A stretch of 64,000 nt of DNA from Miscanthus floridulus (GCF_019320115.1 NC_089584.1:80729922-80793921), one strand, 5' to 3'; shown: positions 44,348 through 55,452, numbered from the stretch's first letter. Translations and numbers: made by a program. The notes: generated by a model not told the origin, from the sequence alone.

Positions 44348-45444
44348 GGGCCTATTTGATATAGGGTGCAAGAGTGGCTCGGCCGGCTTGCCTGGCTGTG
44401 GCCAGCCAAAGCCTAGCCAAGGTGCAGCACCTCTTGTTTGATTGCCATGTTTCTAGTGAGCCAGGTCAAGCTGGGATTGTATTTGATTTGGTGTAACCTT
44501 GCATTTGGAATACGCTGAAGTTACCTCCTGTTTCTCTTTTCGGCATTCTATCAAGCACTTGCTAAGCGCCGACAAGGAACACGGGTAGGAGCAGCACCCC
44601 CGCGATGAGCTTGAGTCGGCAACGGCAGAGGCAAGCTCGACGGCAACGGCAGACGACGAACAAGCCCATGGCGCCTCAGATGCGACCAAGCTCGAGTGGC
44701 CCTCTATCTCCGCCGGCCCCGGCATCCAGGAAGAAGATGGTCGCGGGCAGGAGGAAGAAGATGTTGAGGGAGAGGGAGACCTCGACCTACGCCGCGAGCG
44801 GTGGGTCCTGCGGCCACGGAGAAATTGCAGAGCGGAGGGATCCTGGTGAGGGAACAGAATGCGACCTCCACGCAGGGGAGGACGAGGATGCCGCTGGCGC
44901 CGGCGCCCGCGAACCTGAACTCCTCCTCGGCGCGCCGCAGCAGGGACCGGAACTCGGGGCAGTCCAGCAGTGCGTTGGGCACCACAAACCGACGCCGCCG
45001 CTCGCGCACGTACACCGCGAAGTGGCCCCGCGGCACGTCGGATGGCAGCCCTATCACCTCTTCGTACTCCACCTGGCTCGGCGGTGGCAACAAGAGCGGC
45101 AACGGCTGCACCTCGCGCGCGCGTTCGCCTAGGTCTTAGTTGCTAGCGCTGCCTCGCCTCCTGCCTCCCAGGGCGGCGGCATCAGCTGTGAGCTGTTGTG
45201 CGGATGGAGAACCGGTGAAAACTCGACAACACCTCCACACGGTGACTCCAGCGTGCCCTTAAGCGCTTCAGCTGGCCTGGCCCAGAAAAAACGGCCCTGG
45301 GTTTCGTTTCTTGGGAGCCATGAGAGAGAGAGGGGGTATTTCGCAGCCCGCGGACCTGAGTCATTGGTGGGCCAAACAAATCAAACAACGCAAGTTGTAG
45401 CTGGAGGGCTCTGGGCCACCCAGAGCCCCATTTCAAACAGGCCC
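44348..45444. mobile_element. TIR element (PIF/Harbinger-like ends) carrying a SAUR segment
   Basis: The left end GGGCCTATTTGATATAGGG and the complement of the right end, GGGCCTGTTTGAAATGGGG, form short inverted repeats. Both are flanked by TCA (44345-44347, 45445-45447), a 3-bp duplication of the length typical for PIF/Harbinger elements, although their usual target is TAA/TTA. A second inverted similarity, TTGTTTGATT, lies about 75 bp inside each end. The 1.1-kb body contains no transposase but does contain a SAUR coding segment on the minus strand. Confidence 0.58.
44704..45111 (-). CDS. SAUR family (small auxin-up RNA) protein segment
   Basis: An intact 135-codon frame whose residues about 20-90 match the SAUR family: VPRGHFAVYVRERRRRFVVP, LLDCPEFRSLLRRAEEEF, and a final LPCVEVAFCSLT block. 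SAUR proteins are short, intronless auxin-induced regulators acting on PP2C phosphatases and plasma-membrane proton pumps. Here the native C-terminus is replaced: after the last conserved block about 45 unrelated Pro/Arg-rich residues follow. The upstream ATG at about 45185 is closed by a TAG, so the start used here is internal. It lies entirely inside the TIR element, so this is probably a captured gene fragment rather than the resident locus. Expression is unknown. Confidence 0.6.
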   Translation of the reverse strand: MQPLPLLLPPPSQVEYEEVIGLPSDVPRGHFAVYVRERRRRFVVPNALLDCPEFRSLLRRAEEEFRFAGAGASGILVLPCVEVAFCSLTRIPPLCNFSVAAGPTARGVGRGLPLPQHLLPPARDHLLPGCRGRRR

Positions 45445-45447
45445 TCA

Positions 45448-46542
45448 GAGATCCAGAAGAAAAGAAAAAGAACAGAGATATCGCCGACGCTTTCGGCCTT
45501 CGCCGAGTTTCACGCCGAATTAAAGATGGCAACGGGGACCCGATCCTCGATTCCCCACGGTGAATTCTTCCATTAGGGGACGGGGATGGAGGAGAATTAA
45601 TCCCCATGGGAAAAGATTTGGTAGGAAGGTTGTCTCCGTCGACCCGCCCTGCGAAGCACGTAGCACAGCAGGCAGCCTAGGTGCCGCCCCATGTAAAGGC
45701 CCAATAAATCGCGGAGGTATATAACGCGTCAACCAACCCTAATTCCTCGATCCCTTACTCCCATCCTCCAGCCGCCGCTCTCTCGCTCTCGCTCTCGCTC
45801 TCGCTCTCGCACGCTCGCCTCAGTCGAGAGACAGAAGGAGTGGAGGGCGCAGGGCGCCGGCTTCTACGGCGACCCAGGCGAGGAAGAAGAGGGCAGAGGA
45901 GAGAGAGAGTGGAGGAGGGGAAAAGGGCAGAGCAAGTGCGCGGGGTGAGGTGGAGAGCAAGACACGGGGCGCCATCGGCAGCGGCCTCGGCTTGACCGGC
46001 CGTGCGGCAGTGCTGCGAGCAGCGTCCACGGGGAGGAGCAGAGCTGAGGGAGAACGGGAAAGCAGAGCGGTAGGCGGCGGTGAGCGCGGAGTAGAGAGGG
46101 AGAAGGGGAAGCAAAGAGAGGGAGCTCAGCGGCGCTCTGTGGACATGGAGCAGAGGAGGAGAGGAGAGGGCGGAGCAGAGGGAGAGCACGGGCGACGGCG
46201 ACAGCCTCGGCTCCGGTGAGCTGAGTCGAGCTCAACGGCGAGGGCGGCTTCGACGGTAGAGGCGAGCGCGGCTTCACGTGTTGATGCGGGGATGGAGATC
46301 CCCACGGGGATTAAATCTCCGAGCAAAGATGAAGATGAGAAAGAAGTGCTCCCCTGAGCCTTTACGGGGACGAGGATAGGGAAAATTTACCGCCGCGGGA
46401 ACGGGGACAGGGCACTAACCCGCGACGACGGGGAATTCATTTCGACGCCGAATTCTCCAAATCCCCTCTCTCTCAGTCAACTCCAAGAGCCCAAGGCCCC
46501 CAATTTCCCCTCGAGATTGGGATTTTGTGGGTTCAGCCAGCC
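45448..46542 (+). promoter_or_regulatory. Upstream region of the RING-CH gene with degraded GC-rich insertion
   Basis: Contains GAGGTATATAACGCG at about 45713, a possible TATA box, then a CT-rich leader-like stretch with a (CTCTCG)n microsatellite at about 45778-45808. Two G-rich stretches in opposite arrangement (around 45590-45620 with ACGGGGATGGAGGAGAATTA, and 46290-46315 with GGGGATGGAGATCCCCACGG) suggest a decayed TIR element between about 45524 and 46450. The open frames on both strands (45755-46277) are Ser/Pro/Arg-rich GC shadows and not genes. The true transcription start cannot be fixed. Confidence 0.4.
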
Positions 46543-49452
46543 ATGGTCGAGCCGCAGCGCGTTCATCGCGACGCCGACGGCGATCTCCCCCACGCCGTGA
46601 CCGCTCCCCTTCTCGCGCACCCACCGTCGCCGGCTGAGCCTTCGCCTGCGACCGTTGGTTCACCGGAGATAACCGACGAGGAGATCGACGCCGCGTCCGC
46701 CGCCTGCTGCCGCATCTGCCTCGAGTCCGACTCTGAGCATGGTGAGCCCCAGCCCCCCAATTGACTGCCGGTGTTCGTTACCTTTTCTTTTTAGTAAGTT
46801 TGTGCGCAAAGCAAAGGATCGTCGGCCCGTGCAACATTGGTGCAGGGGTTCTACGATTGCCGTGTCATTGGATCATGGACGCTACTGTCGCCGTTGGATT
46901 GTATGTTTGGATCGTTTGCTAGGGCCACATAGTTACTTTGCAACTCTGATAATCGCCAAAGCGTTAGAGGATCTTGGCCTTTTGGTTGTTAATGTAGCAG
47001 CGAATTATTAGTCTTCGAGGTTATCCTGTGGCTCTGTTGGTGATAGACATTGCTTCTCTTGGCTTTGGTGTAGGTGATGAGCTAATATCTCCATGTATGT
47101 GCAAGGGGACACAGCAGTTCGTGCATCGCTCCTGCCTTGACCACTGGAGGTCTGTTAAGGTAACACCTAGTATTTGGTATGTGCGTACATTCTTCTGTCA
47201 CAAATTGCTTTTCTTATAAGCTTATGTCAAAATTCAAGATCCCAAGCATAGGACAAGGAGCACACTTAGGTGCAAATTCCCAGTTAACAAAAGTTCTTAA
47301 TAAACCCTTATCGACAGCACATTGAATATCCTAACATATGTAATATTGTTGGGTTTTGATCTTTCATGGGTAAACTGCCTATGCCAATTCAATCATAATA
47401 TACTTGCTAGTTACTGATATACATTGTTTGGTTAAGCATAGTAGCCCTAAGTTATGTTTTCTTAAAATATCTCCTCAGGAAGGAACTGCCTTTTCACACT
47501 GCACAACATGCAAGGCGCGATTCCATCTACGGGTTGAATGTCTGGAGGATGACATTTGTCGTAGAATGAAGTTCCGGTTGTTTGTTGCAAGAGATGTTAT
47601 CACTATATTCCTTGTTATACAAGCTGTGAGATCACCTTTTCCTCTTATTGCACTATATTGTTCTTTATTATTCATAGTCATTTGTCATTAGTAATAGACT
47701 GCGAACAGCTTGCATATATTATTTCTTTGGGTTAAAGCTTAGTGAACCAGGTGACTACAGCAGGCGTGCATTTTGATGTGTGCACCTCATTTGCTCCTCA
47801 ATGCTTTTTCAGACCATCTCAGCCATAGGTGGTATGGCATATTTTTTGGATAAAGATGGAAGCTTCAGAAACAAATTTTCTGATGATTGGGAATGGTTTC
47901 TGTCAAAGCATCCAGTGCCCTTTTACTACTGTGTTGGTATGCATTCTCTTCTGTAGTTGCACTTTCAATTGTTATGAAGATTCAGATAGCCGGATAATAC
48001 AATGATGACTAGTGGCTGGTTGCTAAATAGTAAATACATATACCATATAGACTGTATGCATGCATCAGTTTTTTTTTCTCGAATACGCAAAAGATTTGCG
48101 TATCATTATATTAAGTAGAAGAGTTTAAACAAACAAACAACGCGCTTCTATCGAGCGCCGAAGGAGGTCGACCTAAAACAGCCATAACTGGACCGTCCTA
48201 ACAAAAGACCTCTAGTTTCGATATTACATTAATGAAAAACAACCAAGACCAACGCCGCGGTGCGACCTAGGAGGTGGCCTTGCGTCTTCGCAGCTGTCTA
48301 GACGAGCCCTTTCCACCGTCCGGGAAGAGCGCGTCCAGTGCTTCGACGTTGGACGTAGTCAGGATGCCGTCGAAGATCTTGCCTCCAGCTCCGATGCGGA
48401 TGGCGCTGATGGACCGTTGGTGTAGCCCAGACGCCGCATGATCAGCACCTCACCTCGCTTGGAAGCAGGTACTCGAGAGAGTCTCTGAGCCGCCAACCGC
48501 CTGCTCCGCCACGGCAGGACTAGCTTAGCAGGAGGCTGCTTGGGGGGCTCACGAATAAGCGGAGAGTCGACCTTCTTCAACACGCGCCTGGTGAAGCTCT
48601 TGAGGCGGCGTGCGGCAGAGCTGTCGCTGACATCGACCGTGCGGTCCTCGCTGGCGTCGACCGTGCGGCCCTCGTGGCATGCAAGACATCTCTTGCTTGT
48701 TGCTGACCTGCTGTAATACTAATTCATGTACATTGCCCTGTAAGGCCTCAAGTTCTTCCCCTTATACATTGAAAATAAAATTGTGTAGTTATTCAAATTC
48801 AGATATGTAATTTGACACCCTATTAACGCTGCCTTTTCTGGTTCTCTCTAGCTTAAACAATCATAACATTCCAGATTGCAGTTTTTCCATACCTGTTCGA
48901 GGACAAGATGCTAATATCTCCTTCTATTGAATCAGCTACTGATATTTTCCCCATAAATTTGGTTCAGGTGTGGTTGCGTTCTTTGTACTGGTTGGATTTG
49001 TTGGGCTAATATTACACCTCTCCTCTTACAACAACAACGATCCGTGCTTGGTTGGATCCCGTGATTGTTGCTTTGGGTGGGGTCTAGTGGACTTACCAGC
49101 TTCAATGGAAGCCTGTTTTGCTTTCGCTGTCATATTTGTTATTATGTTGGCCATCCTTGGAGTTGCATATGGGTTCTTTGCGGCAACTGTGGCCATCCAG
49201 AGGATCTGGCAGCGGCACTACCACATACTTACCAAGAAGGAGCTGACAAAGGCAAGTTAACCGGCTTATAAATTAAAGTGTTTGCACTCATCATTTGCTC
49301 CGAGCCAGGGAAAGAGAGTAATAATAAATATTCTTGTTTTTGTGTTTGATGACACACAGGGATATGTGGTGGAGGACCTTCCTGGGGGTTACACACCGCC
49401 AAAGATGGATCCGGAGCATGAGCAGCGCTTGAAGGTGTTGCAGCTCATGTAG
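46543..49452 (+). CDS. RING-CH (MARCH-type) membrane E3 ubiquitin ligase
   Basis: Six exons, 310 residues: 46543-46741, 47074-47159, 47479-47625, 47813-47936, 48968-49251, 49360-49452. All junctions keep frame. Intron 5 starts GC (AAG|GCAAGT); the others are GT-AG. The RING-CH finger has C56, C59, C74, C76, H84, C87, C103 and C106 (C4HC3), with CRICLESDS, CMCKGTQQFVHRSCLDHW and CTTCKARF. Hydrophobic segments follow at about 131-156, 183-205 and 240-272, so it is probably an integral membrane protein with the finger in the cytosol. Such proteins recruit ubiquitin-conjugating enzymes and ubiquitinate membrane proteins. The tail reads KGYVVEDLPGGYTPPKMDPE, typical of this plant subfamily. The start ATG is the first in the exon. 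No stops or missing ligands: this is the one intact host gene here. Substrates cannot be inferred. Confidence 0.93.
48069..48676 (-). mobile_element. LINE-like fragment, antisense in intron 4
   Basis: Starts with a T-run (poly-A on the minus strand) next to CGAATACGCAAAAGATTTGC, whose complement is a common 3' end of grass LINEs (GCGTATTCG before poly-A). It includes a minus-strand frame (48583-48359) with RSRRLAAQRLSRVPASKRGE, a motif seen in plant retroelement ORFs. Possible target duplication GCATGCA at 48058-48064 and 48677-48683. It explains why intron 4 is about 1 kb. Confidence 0.55.
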
Positions 49453-49974
49453 CTTGCACAGTTGCACTTTTGCAGATGATGGACATAAGTGTCGCATCTT
49501 TTGTTGCATGTTTTTACTTTTGCATGATGTGTATGTATATATATTAGTTTGGATAAACATGTGTTCTAGGGACGAAGTCCATGTACTTAAAATACGAATA
49601 TAGAACCACGGTCGGCAGGTGGGGAGTCACATACAGCTCTAGTGAGGTTGACTTTGGGGATATATATAGGTACATATACTACGTGATATCTTTTTACTGC
49701 TTAACTTACGGGCTTTGTTGAGGAAGAATGCAAGTTAAATTGACTGACTGTTTCGCCACTTACTGCCGAGAGACAATGGTGATGCTCAGTGTCTCGTCCC
49801 TTTGTATCTGGTTATTATGTTGTATTTCACCTGGATGAATCACTCTTCTAGCTCTGTGGGTACTAACATAACGATTGGTGGCGGTAGCCTGGCTGTTTCT
49901 CTCTCCCGATGAATGGACATCATCACGTGTCTCTTGAAAATGTGGGAAGGACGTCATACCGTTTCCTGACTCTT
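49453..49974 (+). other. 3' untranslated and downstream region of the RING-CH gene
   Basis: Non-coding. No clear AATAAA signal is seen; the transcript end cannot be placed. Confidence 0.5.
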
Positions 49975-50172
49975 GGGCTTTGTTCGCTTAACTTAATAGC
50001 CGTACCTTTTTCAATAAAACAACGGTGTTTCTCTCTCATAATAAATTAGTATTATCCGTTTTTTCTAGCCAGCCGAACTTAATAGCCATACCTTTTTCAA
50101 CAAAACAATGATGTTTCTCTCTCATAATAAATCAGCATCAGCCGTTTTTTTCTAGTCAGCTGAACAGGGCCT
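49975..50172. mobile_element. MITE with an internal 86-bp direct duplication
   Basis: Left end GGGCTTTGTTCGCTTAAC and complement of the right end AGGCCCTGTTCAGCTGAC form imperfect TIRs of about 18 bp. Between them, a segment beginning AACTTAATAGCC and ending in the run TTTTTTCTAG is present twice (about 49988 and 50073), including CTCTCTCATAATAAAT. The flanking 3-mers do not give a clear target duplication. Confidence 0.6.
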
Positions 50173-50576
50173 TAGATAAGATTATTGAAAGTACTCCGTA
50201 TATAAGAAGTCAAAGACCCGATGCGATCATCTCTAGCTGCTGCTTGATCCTCTCTATCTCCAGGAATGAGGCGCTCAAAGAAGCCAGCATCTCTGTCTGT
50301 AACACGTGGAAGAACTCTGCACGCCAACGCCACTGCAAGGATGGCTCTGTTCTCAGTGGTCAGTGCGCTGCTTTCCTTTGGTGGGCATGCGCTGAACTGC
50401 AGTGCAGCACGGCAGATGGCCTGACGGCGGGTGCGTGCGTGCGTGCAGCGCATGACGTGCCTACGCATGCATGGCTGAGCTTTGGTATAGCTTCGTTCCG
50501 TCGCCGCCGCCGTCGCCGAGAATTGCTCTCGGTAGCGCCAGGCGCCAGGTATAAGTGTTGCCCGCGTTCCAGTCTT
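50173..50576. other. Flank of the CACTA element, possible gene fragment
   Basis: Frames are open on both strands (50172-50579 minus, 50244-50582 plus). The minus frame includes RVLPRVTDRDAGFFERLIPG and looks somewhat protein-like, but I recognise no family. A GCGTGCGTGCGTG microsatellite is at about 50430-50446. Confidence 0.3.
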
Positions 50577-50772
50577 CACTGACGGTTATGAGTTTAAAAA
50601 TAAAAAAATAATTGAGGCTGGACTAAAACCGACAGTGAAGGACCACATCACTGTCAGTTTGTGGCTTGAACCGGCAGTGTTTTGACGGACACTCATCACT
50701 GTCGGTTTAAGTCAAGAGCCGACAGTAATTGGGCTCTATCACTGTCAGTTCTAGCCAAGAACCGATGGTGAT
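50577..50772 (+). repeat. Left terminus and subterminal hairpin repeats of the CACTA element
   Basis: About four inverted units of the form CACTGTCGGTTT...AGCCGACAGT with minor variation, e.g. ATCACTGTCAGTTCTAGCC then AAGAACCGATGGTGAT. Such subterminal repeats are binding sites for the TNPA-type protein in En/Spm. Confidence 0.85.
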
Positions 50773-51413
50773 AAGCCTACAATACAAAAAGGCTACAGCC
50801 GTCCTCTCCTTCCTCCTCTCTTCCATCCCAAGAACAGAGGCACGCGTTTGGATCCTTCCCTCCATTGTTGCGGCTGCTCTTCACCATGAAACCAGTGTTT
50901 GGATTTTGAAGAATGGCTTGATCTTTTTGCTTTAAGGTTAGTAACAAACATCGACTTCTTTGATTTTGTTGCTTAATTAGCTTCATTTTAATGGCTACAT
51001 TACTTGATTCTCATTCTAGTTCTTTCTCCATTCTAGAGAGCACTTTTTCAATTGCACATTTGTGCCAGGCTTAAATTGTGGTGAATCCATCATCCAAAAG
51101 GTTGGTGTCTATGAACACATTTAAATTCCTAGCTAATTATTCCATGGTGGTCAAAATCATCATGGTTAGTATGTGATGCTATAATTAGTTCTTATAAGTA
51201 GAGTAGAATAATTGTTCTTCAATATTATGCAATAATTGTTTTTTACTACAATTTTCAATTTACAGGGCCGAAGCTACTAATTTTAATTTTTCAATAATTA
51301 GTGTACAATAATGTTTTCTAAAAATGGTACTTTCGAGCTACAATTGTTGTTCATGAAGCTCGATATCTTATTAATTCTTTATAATTACTGTCTCAGTATT
51401 TTTTTGTGCAGAG
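50773..51413 (+). promoter_or_regulatory. Leader of the TNP2 gene with probable 5' intron
   Basis: A TATA-like CAATACAAAAAGG lies at about 50780. A leader intron can be drawn from AAG|GTTAGT at 50937 to TTTTGTGCAG|AG at 51411, placing the ATG of TNP2 three bases into the next exon. Confidence 0.45.
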
Positions 51414-54400
51414 ATGGATCGAGAGTGGATGCATCTGTCCCGAACGGACAAGCGGTACATGCATGGCGTCAGCCAGTTTATCACCGATGCCAAAACTCAT
51501 GCTGGGAATGGGAACCCTATCTTCTGTCCATGCAAACATTGCAAGAATCATAGGAACTTTTGTCAAATTGAGTCTATACGATCGCACTTGATTACTAGGG
51601 GTTCATGCCAAACTATACGATATGGACTATGCATGGCGAGGTTGGTGTGAATGTTCTGCAGAAAAACGATGATGATGTGGACATGCCTGACGTAGCCATT
51701 AACGATGCTGACAAGGAACCCGGTGTCAACATGGAACCTATGGCCACAGTTAATAATTTGTTTAAGGACACGCTAGCTAACGACACTGAGGATAACAATG
51801 GCATTTCTCAGCTGCTATGTAATGTAGAGACCGGATGTCTTAGTGAAAGACAACTGAGAAAACTAGAGAAAATGAGACAAGATGACAAAACACCATTGTA
51901 TAGGAATTGTCCAATGAGCAAACTGAAAGCCAACATCATGTTGTTAGAGTTCAAATCAACAAACGAATTGAGCGATAAAGGCTTCGATCAGTTGTTAGGT
52001 ATAATAAGGAAAATGCTCCCAGAAAAAAACGAGTTGCTAGAAAAGACATACTTGGCCAAGCAAATGATCTGCCCCATCGGCCTCGAGGTTGAAAAAATCC
52101 ACACGTGTTCCAATGATTGCATATTGTAGCATGAAGAAAAATACAAAGACTTGGACAAGTGCCCCAAGTGTGAAGCTCCACGGTACAAGGAAGGGCCATC
52201 AGATGAGGACACTAAGATCAGAGGAGGTCTCGTAAAGGTCGTTTGGTATCCCTATAGCTCTCCGGGTGCATAGGCTGTTTGCATGTGTAAAGTCAGCCAA
52301 GCTGTTGCGCTGGCATGGCGAAGATCGTAAGAAAGATACAATTATGAGTCACCCCACCGATGGGCATGACTGGAGGACTGTCAATACTATGTTCTATAAG
52401 GACATCGGTGGAGAGGTAAGACACCTTTGGTTTGCTTTGAGCATAGATGGGATGAATCCTTTCAACAAGGTTAGAAGCAATCATAGCACCTGGTCAGTGA
52501 TGCTCTGTATATACAACCTTCCACCTTGAGTCTGTATGAAGCGGTCGTACATCCAGATGCCACTACTGATCCAAGGGCCAAGACAGCCTGGAAATAACAT
52601 CGATGTGTTTTTGGAACCAGTGATCAATGAACTAGTGGAGATGTTTGAAAAGGGTGTGCCGGATGTTTGGGATGAGTACAAAAAGGAACATGTCACGATC
52701 AAGGGAGTACTTATCGCTACAATCACCGACCTGCCAGGTCGAGGTTCGTTGTTCGGAGAGAAGACAAAAGGCTATACTAGATGTGTCGAGTGCTTGGACG
52801 ACACTGATGTAGTAAATCTGCTAAATAACTCAAAGATAGTTTATATGAGACACCGTAAATTCCTACCTGAGGATCACCCTTACCGCAGGAACAGAAGAGA
52901 TTTCAATGATGTTATTGAGAAACGCTTAGCTCCAAAATATCGAGATGGGCCTGCGATACTTTGAGAACTCAACAAATTGGAGGTTGTCCTTGGAAAGGGG
53001 GACAATACAGTAGCAACGCCTAATGGGAGCGTTTGGAAGAAAAACTCAGTTTTCTGGAAACTACCTTACTGGCTATTTCTGAGTGTACGCCACTGTCTTA
53101 ATCCCATGCACATCACTAAAAACGTGTGCGCTAACACTCTTAACACCTTGATGGACACCGGGGGGACATAGAAGGATTCACTAGCCACATGTCTGGACAT
53201 GCAACACTTGGGAATCAGGAAGGAGCTGCATCCCATGGAGCTAGAGAATGGCCAGTTCGAACTTCCGGTTGTGTCATGGACATTGAAGAAGGAAGAAAAG
53301 CGTGCGCTTATTTCTTTCTTCAATGAACTCAAAGTCCCGATGGGCTACTATGCGAACCCAAAGAGGCTAGTGAACGTGAGAGAACTCAAGTTCAACTATG
53401 GCCCTATGAAGGCCGATGACTGTCATGTCATTATGACTCAGCTGCTCCCTGTTGCCCTGCGTGGTATCCTCCCCCAAAGGTCCGTGCCCTAATCATAAAG
53501 CTTTGCTCGTTCTTCAACGCGATCTCAAAAAAGGTCATTGATGTATCCACGCTAGAGTAGCTGTAGCAGAACATAGCTGAAACTCTCGTTAGGCTTGAGA
53601 TGCATTTCCCGCCGATTTACTTTGATATCTTATTGCATCTGCTCATTCATCTTGTTGACTAAATTAGAGCCCTTGGCCCAATATACCTGTATCAGATATT
53701 TCCTTTCGAAAGATTGATGAAAGTTTTTAGGAGGTATGTTAGAAATAGATTCAGGCCAGAAGGGGGCATGGTTGAAGAATGGTCAATGGAAGAGGCCATT
53801 GAGTTCTGCACATATTATCTGGACATCAAAAGGGTTGGAGTTCTAGAATCTCGTCATGAGGGAAGACTACGTGGCAAAGGAACGATCGGGGAGAAATATG
53901 TTACAATAGACGACCCTATTTCTTTTAGACAGGCACAGTTCACTGTTCTCCAGCAAGCCGAGGGTGTGATGCCATACATTGACAAGCATAGACAATCGCT
54001 GCAAACTCTGTATCCGAGCAGGTCACAAGCTTGGCTAGATAAAAAACATAAGGAGGATTTTGTCAGCTGGTTGCGATGTCGCTTGCTTGGAATAAAGTTG
54101 GGTAATTAACTAGATGCCTTAGCCAAGTGGCCTTCGAGTACATATCTTAAGTACCAAGGGTATGAGATCAATGTATTCACATTTTACACAAAAAAGCAAG
54201 ATGAAAAGAGCACATACCAAAATTGTGGTGTTTGTTTTGATGCTCATGACGAGAACGACAACGTGTAGGCGACATACTATGGTTTTATAGAGGAGATATG
54301 GGAGCTAGCCTATGGTCCATTGAAGGCAGCTCTTTTTCGCTGCCAGTGGGTCTGGCTCGAGGAAATAACACTGACAGCGAAGGGTTCACTACCGTTGATT

Positions 54401-54645
54401 TCACTAAGACCGCATACAGAGGCGACCCCTTCGTCTTTGCAAGAGATGTTATGCAAGTCTTCTATGCAAGGGACAACAAGATAAAAGGAAGGCTAAAAGT
54501 AGTCCTAGAAGGGAAAAGAAAGATTGTCGATGTCGATGGAGTGATGGACGAAGAAGACTACAGGGGCTATCAGGAAATGCATCCATTCGGGGCGAACGTA
54601 CCCCTACCTATCCTTCAAGAGAGTGACGAACCTGCTTATGTATGA
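51414..54645 (+). pseudogene. TNP2-type CACTA transposase, decayed
   Basis: Transposase of En/Spm (TNPD-like). The N-terminal transposase-associated domain has MDREWMHLSRTDKRYMHGVS and FCPCKHCKNH (51414-51600). A one-base deletion near 51600 shifts the frame; the next frame runs 51605-52129 and ends in a TAG. The TNP2 core follows with HRLFACVKSAKLLRWHGEDR (52266), LWFALSIDGMNPFNKVRSNH (about 52427) and GYTRCVECLDDTD (about 52770). DUF4218-like sequence includes LPVALRGILP and PIYFDILLHLLIHLVD (about 53440-53660) and FRRYVRNRFRPEGGMVEEW (53720). The DUF4216-like C-terminus ends at 54645. At least four stops and several frameshifts, so it is not functional. Confidence 0.87.
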
Positions 54646-54966
54646 ATTGATCACAATAAGGCCCTCATTGTTGATGCACCTAAAGATAGTTAGGTTATTG
54701 TTAACTATGTAATCATTTTGCAGACGTTGTATCAGTAATTCACACTTAATATTTAATTTATATTTTGTGCGCATCTCTACAACTTAATTATTGACTATGT
54801 AATTAAATATTAAGATGATGTTCACAAACACTATTATTTGATAATTATAGACCATTAATTAATTATCATAGAATTAAATAATCAAGACACAAATTTTTGT
54901 GTTATTTTAGAATATAAACTAATAGCATTATTTTTTATTAATAAATATATAAAGAAAAGCAAACTA
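54646..54966 (+). other. AT-rich spacer after TNP2
   Basis: Includes presumed TNP2 3' untranslated region. No gene. Confidence 0.5.
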
Positions 54967-54971
54967 ACCGA

Positions 54972-55048
54972 ACTCCCTATCCTAGCTCAACGGTTAAGGC
55001 CGCGCACTCTGTACTCTGAGACCCGCGCTCGAATCCCAGGCGGGCCAA
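54972..55048 (+). other. tRNA-like cassette 1 (A-box and B-box)
   Basis: A-box-like TAGCTCAACGGTTAAGG at 54983-54999 and B-box-like CGCTCGAATCCC starting at 55027, with start-to-start spacing of 44 nt as in tRNA genes. It ends GGCGGGCCA. I cannot draw a convincing cloverleaf, so I call it tRNA-like, not a tRNA gene. Confidence 0.55.
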
Positions 55049-55124
55049 ACTTTTTTGATTTTGCATTTATTATTTAGTAGTGTATTACGATGGCATGAAA
55101 GAAAAAAATAAAACCATTTTAACC

Positions 55125-55202
55125 AAACTCCCTATCCTAACTTAGGGGTTAAGGCCGCGCACTCTCGACCCCGTGACCCACGCTCGAAATCTCAAGCAGG
55201 CC
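55125..55202 (+). other. tRNA-like cassette 2
   Basis: A diverged copy of cassette 1, 153 bp downstream: CTTAGGGGTTAAGGCCGCGC and ACGCTCGAAATCTC. Both cassettes are followed by GGCCAAACTTTTTT, a T-run resembling a Pol III stop. Confidence 0.5.
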
Positions 55203-55227
55203 AAACTTTTTTATATTTTTTTACAAA

Positions 55228-55452
55228 AAGGCTGTGATGACAGGCTCCAAACCAACAGTGTTTTTATATTTTTTACTAAAAGATGGTGACAGGGCCCTTC
55301 ACTGCCGGTTTTGGTTTTAAAATCGGCAGTAATAGCTTCTATCACAGTCGGTTGCTCCAACCGACACAGAAGGCCCAATTCACTGTTGATTTTTAAACTA
55401 AAACTAGCAGTGATGTGTAGATGCTTCTCATATACCAACAGTGCTCCCATGA
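55228..55452 (+). repeat. Internal CACTA hairpin array (weak)
   Basis: Diverged units of the subterminal type, e.g. CTTCACTGCCGGTTTTGG...AAATCGGCAGTAAT and CACAGTCGGTTGC...CAACCGACACAG. Confidence 0.65.

Noticed and set aside
45755..46277. Three overlapping ORFs of up to 144 codons upstream of the RING-CH gene
   Set aside because: Microsatellite and GC-rich shadows with no domain.
50172..50579. Minus-strand 135-codon frame as a real gene
   Set aside because: Some protein-like character but no recognised family, frames open on both strands, and its start overlaps the CACTA terminus; left as a possible fragment.
54972..55048. Functional tRNA gene
   Set aside because: A- and B-box spacing fits, but no convincing acceptor stem or anticodon arm could be drawn by eye.
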